The notes beneath the pieces are model-generated. The model saw only the letters and a program-made list of their open reading frames with translations, ran no database searches and was not told the DNA's origin. 64,000 nucleotides of DNA, from the NCBI RefSeq assembly GCF_018070045.1, contig NZ_JAGPYK010000002.1, forward strand, positions 124,001-188,000, in the 5' to 3' direction. Positions 49,873 through 59,025 of this stretch are shown piece by piece. This DNA is from Micromonospora sp. U21. GTDB lineage: Bacteria > Actinomycetota > Actinomycetes > Mycobacteriales > Micromonosporaceae. Both the position numbers and the translations under genes were made by a program. Every line of letters starts with the position of its first letter. Position 1 is the first letter of the stretch.

Positions 49873-50798
49873 CGCGCCACGGCCTGCGCCACGATCTCGG
49901 TGAACCGGATCTCGTCGACGCCCGCGAAGTAGCGGTTCGTGCCCTGCGTCTTGCCGACCACCAGCAGCGTGACCTGGTGCGGGCCCTTGGTGAGCTGCAC
50001 CGTGCCGACGTCCAGCAACTCCGTCTTTCGCACGGTCGGCGTGAAGCCGAGGAACGTGCCGCCGACCTGGTTGCCGTCGATCGTGAAGACGGTGTTGGCG
50101 TAGTCGAGGGAGGTGGTGCGTACCGCCGCGAAACGCCAGGTGCCGTCGGTCGGGATCTGCACCGTCACGGTGACCTTGTCGCCGATGGCCAACCCCTGGA
50201 AGAACAACTGCCTGTCGCCGGACCAGGTCACCCCACAGCAGTTGGATTGCGCCTCCACCTTCGCCCCGCTCTTCTTCGGAGACTCCACCAGCGCGCCCGG
50301 CACCAGGCTCTCCGCCTCGACGGTGACCACCCGCGGCTCGTCAGGGGCCGGCTCGCCGTCGCGGGTCAGCAACACCACCGCCACGGCGACCACCACCAGC
50401 ACCAACGCCGCCGCGGCGGCGATCCACAACCACGGGGTACGCCGGGGCGGGGCGACCGCCCGCACCTCGTAGGTGACCCGGCCGCTGGAGCGGGAACTCT
50501 CCTCCGGCGCGGTGTTCGCCGAGTACGCGAACCCGGTCATGTCGTAGCGCCGGGGTGGGGTGCCCGCCGGCACGGCGAGCTTGACCAGGAACGAGACCGA
50601 GCCCTGCCCGGGCACCACCCGCTGCGGCTCGGTCACGGTGAACCAGGCCCGCTGGGAGCCGTCGCCGGGCGCAACGTCGAACACCACCGTGTCCGGCGCG
50701 TTGCCCGGGTTGGAGACGGTGAAGGTCAGCTCGCCGCTGTTGCGCGGGTCGAGGGTGAACTGTTCGGCGGCGGCGACGACCGCCCACTCGGTGGTCAT
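49869..50798 (-). CDS. Bitopic membrane protein with Ig-like and carbohydrate-binding-like domains
   Basis: A 309-residue protein. Residues about 1-115 form an Ig-like fold (GELTFTVSNPGNAPDTVVFD, then VPGQGSVSFLVKLAVPAG). One transmembrane helix spans about 122-147 (LWIAAAAALVLVVVAVAVVL). The C-terminus (about 160-309) resembles a CBM6/35 or malectin-type domain: VVTVEAESLVPGALVES, DGTWRFAAVRTTSL, VQLTKGPHQVTLLVVGKTQG and FAGVDEIRF. With no signal peptide, the N-terminus is probably cytoplasmic and the glycan-binding-like part outside. This layout recalls the membrane protein CisA linked to cytoplasmic Streptomyces injection systems; the match is by layout only. Confidence 0.7.
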   Translation of the reverse strand: MTTEWAVVAAAEQFTLDPRNSGELTFTVSNPGNAPDTVVFDVAPGDGSQRAWFTVTEPQRVVPGQGSVSFLVKLAVPAGTPPRRYDMTGFAYSANTAPEESSRSSGRVTYEVRAVAPPRRTPWLWIAAAAALVLVVVAVAVVLLTRDGEPAPDEPRVVTVEAESLVPGALVESPKKSGAKVEAQSNCCGVTWSGDRQLFFQGLAIGDKVTVTVQIPTDGTWRFAAVRTTSLDYANTVFTIDGNQVGGTFLGFTPTVRKTELLDVGTVQLTKGPHQVTLLVVGKTQGTNRYFAGVDEIRFTEIVAQAVAR

Positions 50799-51310
50799 GA
50801 CGACTCCTCTGCGACGACGATCTCGGCGGTGGCCGAGGCGGGCTTCTCCGCCTCGACGATGCGGGTGATGACGGCGAGCTGGTCGGCGGCGGCCGCCGGC
50901 ACCCGCACCACGACGTGAAACGGCTGCTCGGCCGGCTCCTCGATCGCGAAACCGCGCATCCCGGTGGCCAGCTCAAGAGCCCTGCACATCCCGTACGGGG
51001 TACCGCGCCAGCGGGCCAGCAGGGCGGCGTTGGCCACCAGGTCGCGCAGCCGGCCCACCGGCAGCGGCAGCGGGGCGTCCGGGCGCGGCGAGGCCACCAC
51101 GTGGTCCATCGCCACCCAGCGGGTCAGCTGCACGACCAGCCCGTCCGGTGCCCGGTACGGGTCGAACAGGGCGTCCACCTCGGCGAGGATCGCCTCGTCC
51201 GGGGCGTGCAGCCCCTCCATCACCTCCAGCAGCGCCCAGAGGACGCTGCCCGGCACGCAGGCCCGCTGGTAGGCGGCGGGCAGCAGCCGTTCAATCGCCG
51301 AGCGTCGCAT
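50795..51310 (-). CDS. Tail protein I-like baseplate protein
   Basis: A 171-residue protein. RRSAIERLLPAAYQRACVPG, WALLEVMEGLHAPDEAILAE, FDPYRAPDGLVVQLTRWVAM and LLARWRGTPYGMCRALELAT follow the P2 gpI/tail protein I pattern that in eCIS lies next to baseplate J. It bridges baseplate and fibres. It overlaps the J-type gene by 20 nt and the next gene by 4 nt. No fibre gene follows. Confidence 0.75.
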   Translation of the reverse strand: MRRSAIERLLPAAYQRACVPGSVLWALLEVMEGLHAPDEAILAEVDALFDPYRAPDGLVVQLTRWVAMDHVVASPRPDAPLPLPVGRLRDLVANAALLARWRGTPYGMCRALELATGMRGFAIEEPAEQPFHVVVRVPAAAADQLAVITRIVEAEKPASATAEIVVAEESS

Positions 51311-53987
51311 CCTGCCGCACCACCTCGATGTCGTGCTCGCCGGAGCAGAGCAGCCAGGTGTCGGGGACGGTCACCACGTCGGCGGTGGCCTGGTTGGCGC
51401 TGGCGGTCCAGTCCACCGCGCCGGCACTGCGGTACACGCCGCGCTCGCCGCCGGCCAGGATCAGCCGTTCCTGATCGGCGCCGGTCGCCGCGCCGCCGCT
51501 CACCGCGATGGCGTCCACCGGTACGAACCGGGTCCGGTCGCGCAGCGGCAACCCGCAGTTGACCATCACCGGTTGCCACTGCGGATGAGCGGCCAGGGTG
51601 TCCAGCCGCAGCACCCCGCCGCTCTGCGTGGCCGCCACGGCGAGGGGGCCGGCGAACGCGAGATCCCGGCAGGTGCCGCCGATCCAGCCGCCCTGCACCG
51701 ACTGCCACTGCACGTCGGACTCGAACAGCCGGGTGCGGTGGCAGCCCTGGCCCGGCTTCTTCGGGTCCGGCTCGCCGGCGCCGCTCCACAGCAGCGTGGC
51801 GGGGCCGTCGTACTGCACCGCCAGCACCCGGTTGTCCACGTTGGACAGGCCGACGTGGGCGAAGCTGCCCGGTCGACCGCCAGCCGTCGACAGGTACACC
51901 CCGAAACCGGCCTGCGCGGCCACCGCCACGCCCGGCGCGCCCCGCTCGGAGACGAACGCGCGCACCGCGTAGAACCCCCGGTCGGCGTCGGACGGGTCGA
52001 CCAGGATCTGCAACGGCACCGCGCCGGGCAGCAGCGACACCTCGTACAGGCCGGTGTCGGTGGCCACCAGCAGCGCGCCCGCGCCGTCGCGATCCAGCCA
52101 GGCCACGTCGGAGATCCGCGAGTCCAGGTCGGTCAGCAGTGACCACGTCTCGCCGAGGTCGGTGCTCAGGTGCACCCGGGAGCCGCCGGAGGCGCGCAGC
52201 GTCACCACGGCCACCGAGCCGGGACGCGGCACGATGCCCGGGCGCGCCGGCGCCGGGGCGGGCGCCACCCGCAGCACCGTCTCGCCGTCGAAGCGGCCGG
52301 CCGGTTCCCACCCCGCACCCGCGTTGCTGGAGCGGAACAGCACCGGGCCCCGCCCGGCGTACCAGGTGCGGGGCTGGTACTGGTCGACGGCGAGGGCGCG
52401 TACCTCGGCGTCGGGCGCCTCGTCGACCACGAACCGCACCGACTCGACGTAGCGCACGCCCGGCTCGGCGTGCTCCAGCAGCCGGTACACGTTGGACGCC
52501 CGCAGCGGCTCGCCGAACGGCCAGCCGGTCGGGTTGAGCGCGGTGGGCAGCGGGCTCAGCGTCTGGTGCAACCGGTCATGGATCCGCCGGCGGACCGCGT
52601 CCACGTCCTCCTCCCGCCGGACCACCACCCGGGCTCGTACCGACACCGCCTTGAACCGGGCCCAGGTCGCCCGCGACCGGATACCGACCATCCGCCGCTG
52701 TTCCAGGTCCGTCTCCACCCGGCGCCGCGCCTCGGGCACCTCGTGCTCGCGCAGCACCGCCACCGGCAGCCGTCCACCCGGCCGCGCCGCCGCCGGCACG
52801 TACGGCACCAGCACCACCTCGACCTCGCCGGGCCGGGCGAAGCTGTACACCGCGGCGCGGGTGAACGCGCGGGCCCGGGCCACCGCGCCGGAGCTGGTGG
52901 CGAGCACCTCGAAGTCGCGGGCGGTGACCGCGCGCTGCTGGGCGAAGAACTCGTACGGGCCGCGCAGCAGCACCGATTCCAGCGCCTCCTTCTCCCGGCC
53001 GCCGGCCGCTGGCCCGGGGTTGTCGACGCGTACCCCGGTCAGTGGGTCGCGCAGGCTGGTCAGCGTGCCGGCGGCCACGTTGCCGGCCGGCCCGCCGCCG
53101 GCGCGGTACCAGAGTCGGATCTGCCGTCCGGCCGGCGGCACCGCCGCCACGGTCACCGGCGACGGCGACGGCGCCGGGCCACCGGGTGCGGCCGGGGGTT
53201 CGGCGGAGGCGGCCGGATCGGCCGGCGCGGGCTCGCCGGTGCTGCCGGGCTGGGTCGGCCCGGCGGGCGGCCGCAGGTCGAGGGCGGGGGCGAAGGTGAC
53301 CGTTCCCGAGCACCGGTCCACCAGGTACACCTTGGCCTGCGGACCGAGGCCGGCGAAGCTGTCGACCGGCCGCCAGATCTCGAACGTGCGGCCGTCGTGC
53401 TCGCGCGCCGCCGCGCCCAGCTCGACCGTGCCGGCCGGCACCTCCACCCCGAGCAGCAGGTCCAGCGGCTCGGCGGTGTGCGCGAGCGGGGCCCGGGCCG
53501 CCCGCAGCACCTGGCCCGGCTGGCCGGTGCCGATGCCGAGCAGCTCCGCCTCGACCGGCTCGCAGTGGTGCATCCGCACGATCACCGAGGTCTCGCCGGC
53601 GGGCAGCAGCGCCGGCTCGGTGGTGACGAACACGACCGGCCGGGGGTCGGCGCCGCGAGCCGCCGCGACCCGCAGGCCGGCCGGGATCCGCACCGCGCCC
53701 CGGTCGGTGCCGCTGCGGGTGAACCGGACGTCCGCCCAGGCCGCGGTGGGCGCGTGCCGGGCCACGCCGAGCAGGTTCAGGAACGAGACGTACGCCTTCT
53801 CCGGCAACTGGTTCAGCCGGTAGATCATCACCTCGGTGAGGTGCGCGAACGCCTCCACCAGCGCCATGCCCGGGTCGTGCGCCGACAGGTCGGTCCAGGC
53901 CGGGCAGGACTGCCGGATCCGCTCGCGGGCCTCGGTGACCAGATCGAGGAACGCGCGGTCGTCCAGGTGCGGCACGGGCAGCGTCAT
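51291..53987 (-). CDS. Baseplate J-like protein fused to a beta-propeller
   Basis: An 898-residue protein. The N-terminus (LSAHDPGMALVEAFAHLTEV, then MIYRLNQLPEKAYVSFLNLL) and later DFEVLATSSGAVARARAFTR fit eCIS baseplate J proteins (Afp11/12-like). A Pro/Ala-rich linker lies at about 240-285. The C-terminal part, from about residue 540, carries sialidase/BNR Asp-box motifs (SSNAGAGW near 550, STDLGETW near 607) and repeated four-strand units, indicating a seven-bladed type propeller. Such a domain could bind sugars or protein partners. The cluster A J protein lacks it. It overlaps the gp25-like gene by 4 nt. Confidence 0.85.
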   Translation of the reverse strand: MTLPVPHLDDRAFLDLVTEARERIRQSCPAWTDLSAHDPGMALVEAFAHLTEVMIYRLNQLPEKAYVSFLNLLGVARHAPTAAWADVRFTRSGTDRGAVRIPAGLRVAAARGADPRPVVFVTTEPALLPAGETSVIVRMHHCEPVEAELLGIGTGQPGQVLRAARAPLAHTAEPLDLLLGVEVPAGTVELGAAAREHDGRTFEIWRPVDSFAGLGPQAKVYLVDRCSGTVTFAPALDLRPPAGPTQPGSTGEPAPADPAASAEPPAAPGGPAPSPSPVTVAAVPPAGRQIRLWYRAGGGPAGNVAAGTLTSLRDPLTGVRVDNPGPAAGGREKEALESVLLRGPYEFFAQQRAVTARDFEVLATSSGAVARARAFTRAAVYSFARPGEVEVVLVPYVPAAARPGGRLPVAVLREHEVPEARRRVETDLEQRRMVGIRSRATWARFKAVSVRARVVVRREEDVDAVRRRIHDRLHQTLSPLPTALNPTGWPFGEPLRASNVYRLLEHAEPGVRYVESVRFVVDEAPDAEVRALAVDQYQPRTWYAGRGPVLFRSSNAGAGWEPAGRFDGETVLRVAPAPAPARPGIVPRPGSVAVVTLRASGGSRVHLSTDLGETWSLLTDLDSRISDVAWLDRDGAGALLVATDTGLYEVSLLPGAVPLQILVDPSDADRGFYAVRAFVSERGAPGVAVAAQAGFGVYLSTAGGRPGSFAHVGLSNVDNRVLAVQYDGPATLLWSGAGEPDPKKPGQGCHRTRLFESDVQWQSVQGGWIGGTCRDLAFAGPLAVAATQSGGVLRLDTLAAHPQWQPVMVNCGLPLRDRTRFVPVDAIAVSGGAATGADQERLILAGGERGVYRSAGAVDWTASANQATADVVTVPDTWLLCSGEHDIEVVRQDATLGD

Positions 53988-54418
53988 GAAGGTCCTCCCG
54001 GTGCCGGTTCGTCGAGGGGGAGCAGGTCCACGGAGACGATCAGCTGTCCGGGGGTCAGGCTGGCCCGTACCCGGTAGTCCAGCCGGATCACCAGCCGCCA
54101 CGCGTCGTCCGGGTCCGGGCCGGCGTCCACGTCGATCACCTCGACCCGGGGCTCCCACCGGGCGATGGCCTGCCGCACGTAGTGGATGGCCAGCCCGGCC
54201 GTCGTGTCGTCGTTGGGCGCGAAGATCAGCCGGTGCAGCCGGGAGCCGTACCGGGGCCGCATCAGCCGCTCGCCCGGCGTGGTCGACAACAGCAGGAACA
54301 GCGCCTGGCGTACGGTCTCGTCGCCCTCGGTCATGGCCAGGCCGCCGGCCGCGGTGAGCGCCAAGCCGCCGCTGCGCCCCGCGTCGAAGCCGGCGCCGAC
54401 GAAGCGGAACGCCCTCAT
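53984..54418 (-). CDS. gp25-like baseplate wedge protein (cluster B)
   Basis: A 144-residue protein. The pattern ETVRQALFLLLSTTPGERLM, PRYGSRLHRLIFAPND and IHYVRQAIARWEPRVEVIDV is the classic gp25/GPW family signature, an Afp9 equivalent. It forms the inner ring that initiates sheath. Start and stop overlap both neighbours by 4 nt. Confidence 0.9.
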   Translation of the reverse strand: MRAFRFVGAGFDAGRSGGLALTAAGGLAMTEGDETVRQALFLLLSTTPGERLMRPRYGSRLHRLIFAPNDDTTAGLAIHYVRQAIARWEPRVEVIDVDAGPDPDDAWRLVIRLDYRVRASLTPGQLIVSVDLLPLDEPAPGGPS

Positions 54419-54753
54419 CGGTCCGCCTCCAGGAACCGCTGGCGCGGGTCGCGCACCGTGTGGTGGACCGCGCTGGGCGGCGTTCCGTTGGTGAACCCCT
54501 CCAGGTGGGACAGCACCACCCGCTGCCCGTCGACCCGTAGCCAGTCGCTGTAGCCGACGCGCAGGCTCTCCGTCGTGGTGCACGGTTTGATGGTCGGGCC
54601 GTAGTTCGGGCAGGCGATGATCTTGCGTCCCTCCGGGTCGTCGTCCACCAGCACCGGCACGCCGGTGACGGTCACCCACCGCTGGGAGGGCCGGTTCTCG
54701 ACCCGGCCGTCGTGGTCGCAGGTGATCACCGAGTCGCGGTGGATCCAGCGCAT
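54415..54753 (-). CDS. PAAR-like spike-tip protein (cluster B)
   Basis: A 112-residue protein with SVITCDHDGRVENRPSQRWV, TGVPVLVDDDPEGRKIIACP, NYGPTIKPCTTTESLRVGYS and LSHLEGFTNGTPPSAVHHTV. This order of Cys/His and Gly-rich strands fits eCIS PAAR-like tips (Afp10-type), which sharpen the spike and often attach effectors. It lies directly after the VgrG gene with a one-base overlap. Confidence 0.75.
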   Translation of the reverse strand: MRWIHRDSVITCDHDGRVENRPSQRWVTVTGVPVLVDDDPEGRKIIACPNYGPTIKPCTTTESLRVGYSDWLRVDGQRVVLSHLEGFTNGTPPSAVHHTVRDPRQRFLEADR

Positions 54754-56348
54754 CAGCCGCCTCCTTCGTGGTGTGCGCGGGCGAGCGCACGGGCCCGCTC
54801 CACCGCGGTGGTCGGGTCCTCGGTCGACTCGGCGTGCAGGAAGTCCACGCTGCGGGCCCGGACCACCATGGCCCGGCCCGGCGCGGAGATCACCAGGTCG
54901 GTCGCCGCGTGCAGGGTGGCCAGGTCGGGGGTGAGCTCCAGCCAGCTGCCGCCCTCCGTGGCCAGGCGCAGGCTGCGCTGGACGTCGTCGACGACGATCG
55001 ACTGCCCTCCGGCGGTACGCAGCGTCCAACGGCGGGCCCGCCCGTCGTTGATGCCCGCGTCGTACGGCTCGACGGCCCCGAACAGCGAGCCGAGCACGAT
55101 GCCGGAGGCCGGCTCGCCGCCGGGCAGCACCACCAGCACGGTGTCGTCCGGGTCGGGGAGAGCGACCAGCCCCTTGCCGCGCCCGGCACCGGGACAGAGC
55201 ACGCCGAGCCACCCGGCGTCGAGGTCCCCGTACGCCGGCAGGGTCAGCCGGACCCGGCCCAGCCTGTCCGGGTCGGCGACGTCGGTGACCGTGCCGAGCG
55301 TGACGACCGCGCCGGCGCTCGACGCGGTGGGCGGCGCGGCCGGTGGCACGGTGGAGAACCGGGTCAGGTGGCCGTTGCCGTCCACGGTGTGCACCACCTC
55401 GGTCAGCACGTACGCCCCGGCGACCGGGTCGGGCACGCCGGTCAGGTCGATCCGCCGGCCGGGCCGCAGCACCGGGTCGCCCTCGGCCACCCCCTCGGCG
55501 GTGACCAGCGCGGCCGCGCGGATGTCCAGCCGGGCCTGGGCCAGCGCGGCCAGCTCGTCGTCGCTGCGGCCGGGCTGGTCGACGGCCGTGCGTACCCCGT
55601 CCGCGCCCACGTCGGCCGGGTCCGGCCGGTCACCGGCCGGCCGGCCGCAGCGCGCCTCGTCGGCCTGCTGGCTGATCGGTTCGGCCCGTTGTGGGTGCCA
55701 GCCCAGCGCCGCGCTGGCGCCGCTGGCCTGGTCCAGGTTGGTGGACAGCCGCAAGGTGTGCACGCCCGCGCCGAGGGCCAACGCGACCGGTTCCCCGTAC
55801 CCGGCGAGCGTGATCAGCCGGACCTCGTCGCCGTCGGCGGCCAGGTGCAGCCCGGCCCGGCCGGTCACCTCCCGCAGCAGCTCCAGATCGCTGTGCCGGT
55901 GCTGGAGCAGCCGCTCCAGCCGCGGCCCGTCGGTCTCCGCCGTCACCGTCAGCCCGACCTCGCCGCACAGCTCCCGGGCCAGCTCGGCGGCGGTCACCGA
56001 GGTGAACACCCGCAGACCCTGTCGCTTGCGCAACCGGTGCAGCGCGTCGTACGCCCGCAGGCGCAGCACCGCCGCGCCGTCGGCGGCGTACTCGACCTCC
56101 ACGCAGGTCACCTCCCCGGTGAACAGCGCGTCGGGATGATCGGCGAGCCGTACGTCCAGTGCGGCGCCGGGGCGTACCGCGGGGTCGAACGCGCCGCTTC
56201 CCGCGCTGGTGGCGAGCACCAGCTCGGCCTGGGTGGGCTGGTCGAGGCGGGCGGCCACCCGCAGCGAGCGGACCCGCTGGCGGGCCGCACCGGCCAGCTC
56301 GGCGCCGTCGAGCAGGACCGTCAGCGCCCGGGGCGCGACGCTGGTCAC
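54753..56348 (-). CDS. VgrG-like spike protein (cluster B)
   Basis: A 531-residue protein, GTG 56348. The hub part (about 1-330) includes VEVEYAADGAAVLRLRAYDA and LRKRQGLRVFTSVTAAELAR, RLERLLQHRHSDLELLREVT, typical of VgrG/gpD and Afp8. The OB-fold (about 365-430) includes PDRLGRVRLTLPAYGDLDAG and LVALPDPDDTVLVVLPGGEP. A short beta end follows, without the long spike helix of the cluster A protein. It overlaps the LysM protein gene by 4 nt. Confidence 0.85.
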   Translation of the reverse strand: MTSVAPRALTVLLDGAELAGAARQRVRSLRVAARLDQPTQAELVLATSAGSGAFDPAVRPGAALDVRLADHPDALFTGEVTCVEVEYAADGAAVLRLRAYDALHRLRKRQGLRVFTSVTAAELARELCGEVGLTVTAETDGPRLERLLQHRHSDLELLREVTGRAGLHLAADGDEVRLITLAGYGEPVALALGAGVHTLRLSTNLDQASGASAALGWHPQRAEPISQQADEARCGRPAGDRPDPADVGADGVRTAVDQPGRSDDELAALAQARLDIRAAALVTAEGVAEGDPVLRPGRRIDLTGVPDPVAGAYVLTEVVHTVDGNGHLTRFSTVPPAAPPTASSAGAVVTLGTVTDVADPDRLGRVRLTLPAYGDLDAGWLGVLCPGAGRGKGLVALPDPDDTVLVVLPGGEPASGIVLGSLFGAVEPYDAGINDGRARRWTLRTAGGQSIVVDDVQRSLRLATEGGSWLELTPDLATLHAATDLVISAPGRAMVVRARSVDFLHAESTEDPTTAVERARALARAHHEGGG

Positions 56349-57298
56349 GGCGCACCGCCCGGCCCGGCGCCGCCCGGGTTGGTGCCGGCTGGGCTCATGC
56401 CGGCTGGGTTGGTGCTGGCCGGACTGGCGCCGGTCGTCGTTCCGGTCGCTCCCCAGGCCGCGGGCGCGGTGGCGATCGAGGTGCCCCCGAACGACGCGCC
56501 GGCACCCACCGCACCGGCCACCGCCCTGGCCATCCCGGCCACCGCACCCGTCACCGTGGACGCTGCCGCGACACCGCCGGCCGGGACGCCGGACGGCGGG
56601 ACGGCCAGCGTGGTGCCGGCCGGCACGGCCAGCGGATCGGTGATCCGGTTGTGCTCGGCCAGCAACCGCCAGCGCAGCGGCGAGCCGAGCGCGTCGTTGG
56701 CCAGCAGATCGAAGCGCACCCCGGAACGGCCGGGTTCGGCGGCGCCGTCGCCGGCGGCGACCACCGCGCTGCCCGGGGCGGCGGTCGGGGTGCTCGCCGC
56801 GGCCAGCTCCTCGGCGAAGCCGGCCTCCGCCTGATCGGCCGTCTCGGCGGCCCGGACCAGTTTCAGCCGCAGCCAGGAGCGCCGTGGCGAACCGGTGCCG
56901 GTGAACGCGTCGAACCGTTCGGCCACCGCGATGATGACGCCGGGCACGTTCCAGGTCTTGCCCCAGACCAGCCGGACCAGCGGCGGCCGCAACCACCCGT
57001 GCTCGGCGCTGGAGTTCTCCGCCAGCATCCACAGCGGACGGGTGAGCACCCGTACGTCACCCGGACGGACCTGAGCCTCCACGAAATCGACGTCGAAGAG
57101 CAGGTCGAGCACCAGCTCGGTCCGGCCGCCGCCGGTGAACACCAGCGGGTCGTCAGCCAGCCCGGCCCCGGTGAGCTGCCCACCGGCGGCCGCCCGATGG
57201 CGTACTCCGGCGAGCCGGGTCACCTGCACGGTCTCCGGGTTGAGCAGACAGTCCACCCGTTCGCCGGAGGAGTCGATGAGGAAGGCGACGCGTTCCAT
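56345..57298 (-). CDS. LysM-like baseplate protein (Afp7-type)
   Basis: A 317-residue protein. The N-terminal beta domain (ERVAFLIDSSGERVDCLLNP, RTELVLDLLFDVDF, WLRPPLVRLVWGKTWNVPGV) fits the tail-tube-initiator/LysM proteins of eCIS. A LysM-like segment is at about 194-233 (FDLLANDALGSPLRWRLLAE to LAVPAGTTLAVPP). The C-terminal 80 residues are Ala/Gly/Pro-rich. It connects tube and spike. The start abuts the end of the Pro/Gly-rich gene by one base. Confidence 0.8.
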   Translation of the reverse strand: MERVAFLIDSSGERVDCLLNPETVQVTRLAGVRHRAAAGGQLTGAGLADDPLVFTGGGRTELVLDLLFDVDFVEAQVRPGDVRVLTRPLWMLAENSSAEHGWLRPPLVRLVWGKTWNVPGVIIAVAERFDAFTGTGSPRRSWLRLKLVRAAETADQAEAGFAEELAAASTPTAAPGSAVVAAGDGAAEPGRSGVRFDLLANDALGSPLRWRLLAEHNRITDPLAVPAGTTLAVPPSGVPAGGVAAASTVTGAVAGMARAVAGAVGAGASFGGTSIATAPAAWGATGTTTGASPASTNPAGMSPAGTNPGGAGPGGAP

Positions 57299-59025
57299 CA
57301 GTCACCCGCCTGTTCCCGTTCCAGTCGGCCCAGGTCGGTCGCGTCCAGCGCCGCACCGGGCACCGTCCACAGCAGCCGGTCGTCGGGCAGCGCCGGCCAC
57401 AGATCGCCGGTCACCGTCAGCCACCCTCCGCCGGCCGGGCCGCGCCCCGACCCACCCGTCCACGCCGCGCCGGTGACCGCCTCCGCCCCGCCGGTCCGGT
57501 GCCCGGACCACGCCGGCTCGTCCGGCAGCGCCGGCCAGGGTCCGCTGCCGGCGGCGCGGGCCACGTCGAGCGGGCCACCACCCGTCGCGAGCCCCACCGG
57601 GCCCGTCCGTCCGGCTCGCTCGTCGGCCTCGTAAAGGTGCGGCCCGCGCGGCGCGTCTCCAGCCGCCGCCGAAGCCACGCCCGGCCGTCCCGCTCGACCA
57701 CCGCCCGCCGTGAGCCCGCCTCGACCGACCTCGAACCCGTCCCGGTCGACCTCGAACCCGTCCCGGCCGGTCTCAGGGCGGCTGGTTCCCGCCGAGTGCA
57801 TGCTCCCGCCCGCCGTGGACCGGTCTGTGCCCCGATCCGGCCCGCCCTCGGATCCGCCAGCGGATCTTGGTGGGAAAGTGCCCCTGGAGGGGTCGAGATC
57901 TTCCAAGATCCGGCCCGGCCCCCGGGAGTCGAGCGCGGCGGTGGCGGGCGAGGTGGTTGCGGGGGGCTCAGATCTGCGCGAAGGGCCGGTGACCGCGGGC
58001 GGGTGGGACGGCCCGGGGACGGCAGGACGGATCATCGGCCGGAATGGCGCAACGGCTTTCCCCGCCTGTCCGGATCGCGCCGGCCGGTCCCCGTCCCTCC
58101 CGGCAACGGCGCCGGAGGCAGCCCGTTGCGCCGGTCCGCCGAGCCCCGAGGTCGCACCCGATCCCGCCGACGCGGTCGACCCTGCCGGTGCGTCCGGCCC
58201 GGGCGGCGAAGCGAACCCGCGGCGGAAGCGCGGTCGGGCTGACCTCGTCCCGTCGGCCGCCGAGCCACCCGGCGCCCCGAACCCCATCCTCGCGCGAAAC
58301 ACGCCAGACGTCCCGGGGGCACCCGCGTCTGCGGACCCGCCGGCCGCGCCGATCCTGGCACCCCGGCCGGACGAGCCGCCGGCGCCGGACGAGCCACCGT
58401 CGCCTGGGTTCGCATCGCCGGACCGATCAGCTGCACCATCCGCGCCGGGCACTGCGAACCCGCCGGCCCCAGGCCCGCCGGATGCACCACCCGCGCCGGG
58501 CACTCCGAACCCGCCCGCGCCAGGAACGCCGAATGCGCCGGCATGCGGGCCGCCGGCGCTGGCAGGACCACCGAACTCGGCAGCGCCATACCGCCCCGAC
58601 CCACCCGCACCCGGGAGCCCGGCCGGATTCCCGAATCCAGCCGACGGGTCGACTGTGGACCGCTGACGACCCGATCCCTGGACGGCCCCGCTCGCCCCAT
58701 CGCCGGCTTCTGCACGCCGGACGGCGTCCTCGCGGCCGGGACGGCCGTGGTGTCCGTCCGTACCATCGCCAGCGGCGCCGGCCCAGGCCGGCCCGGCCTC
58801 CGGCCCGTCGAGGTTCAGGTCCTGCAGCAGACCGGGAGCGTGTGTGGCGACCAGGTCCAGCCAGTGCTGCGGTGGCTCCCCGAAGCGGCGCGGCGCAGCC
58901 GCACGGACGTCCGGCGGCCGGTGCCCGGTCGCGGGTTCGACGCGCCCGGCGAGACGCTGCACCGCCCCGGCCGCCGAGCGCAGCCGGCCGGCCAGCCAGC
59001 TACGCGGGAGCCGGTGCGGTGGCAC
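57298..59025 (-). CDS. Large Pro/Gly/Ala-rich cluster B protein
   Basis: A 575-residue protein between the tube and the LysM gene, starting at GTG 59025 inside the tube gene (26-nt overlap). Only the ends look folded: RRFGEPPQHWLDLVATHAPG near the N-terminus, and two WPALPD motifs near residues 495 and 545 (PWPALPDEPAWSG, LWPALPDDRLLWT). The middle is low-complexity, rich in Gly, Ala, Pro, Ser and Arg, with units such as GVPGAGGFG, so it is mostly disordered. Function unknown; it may be a flexible linker or length-related protein. It is the most unusual member of the cluster. Confidence 0.65.
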   Translation of the reverse strand: MPPHRLPRSWLAGRLRSAAGAVQRLAGRVEPATGHRPPDVRAAAPRRFGEPPQHWLDLVATHAPGLLQDLNLDGPEAGPAWAGAAGDGTDGHHGRPGREDAVRRAEAGDGASGAVQGSGRQRSTVDPSAGFGNPAGLPGAGGSGRYGAAEFGGPASAGGPHAGAFGVPGAGGFGVPGAGGASGGPGAGGFAVPGADGAADRSGDANPGDGGSSGAGGSSGRGARIGAAGGSADAGAPGTSGVFRARMGFGAPGGSAADGTRSARPRFRRGFASPPGPDAPAGSTASAGSGATSGLGGPAQRAASGAVAGRDGDRPARSGQAGKAVAPFRPMIRPAVPGPSHPPAVTGPSRRSEPPATTSPATAALDSRGPGRILEDLDPSRGTFPPRSAGGSEGGPDRGTDRSTAGGSMHSAGTSRPETGRDGFEVDRDGFEVGRGGLTAGGGRAGRPGVASAAAGDAPRGPHLYEADERAGRTGPVGLATGGGPLDVARAAGSGPWPALPDEPAWSGHRTGGAEAVTGAAWTGGSGRGPAGGGWLTVTGDLWPALPDDRLLWTVPGAALDATDLGRLEREQAGD

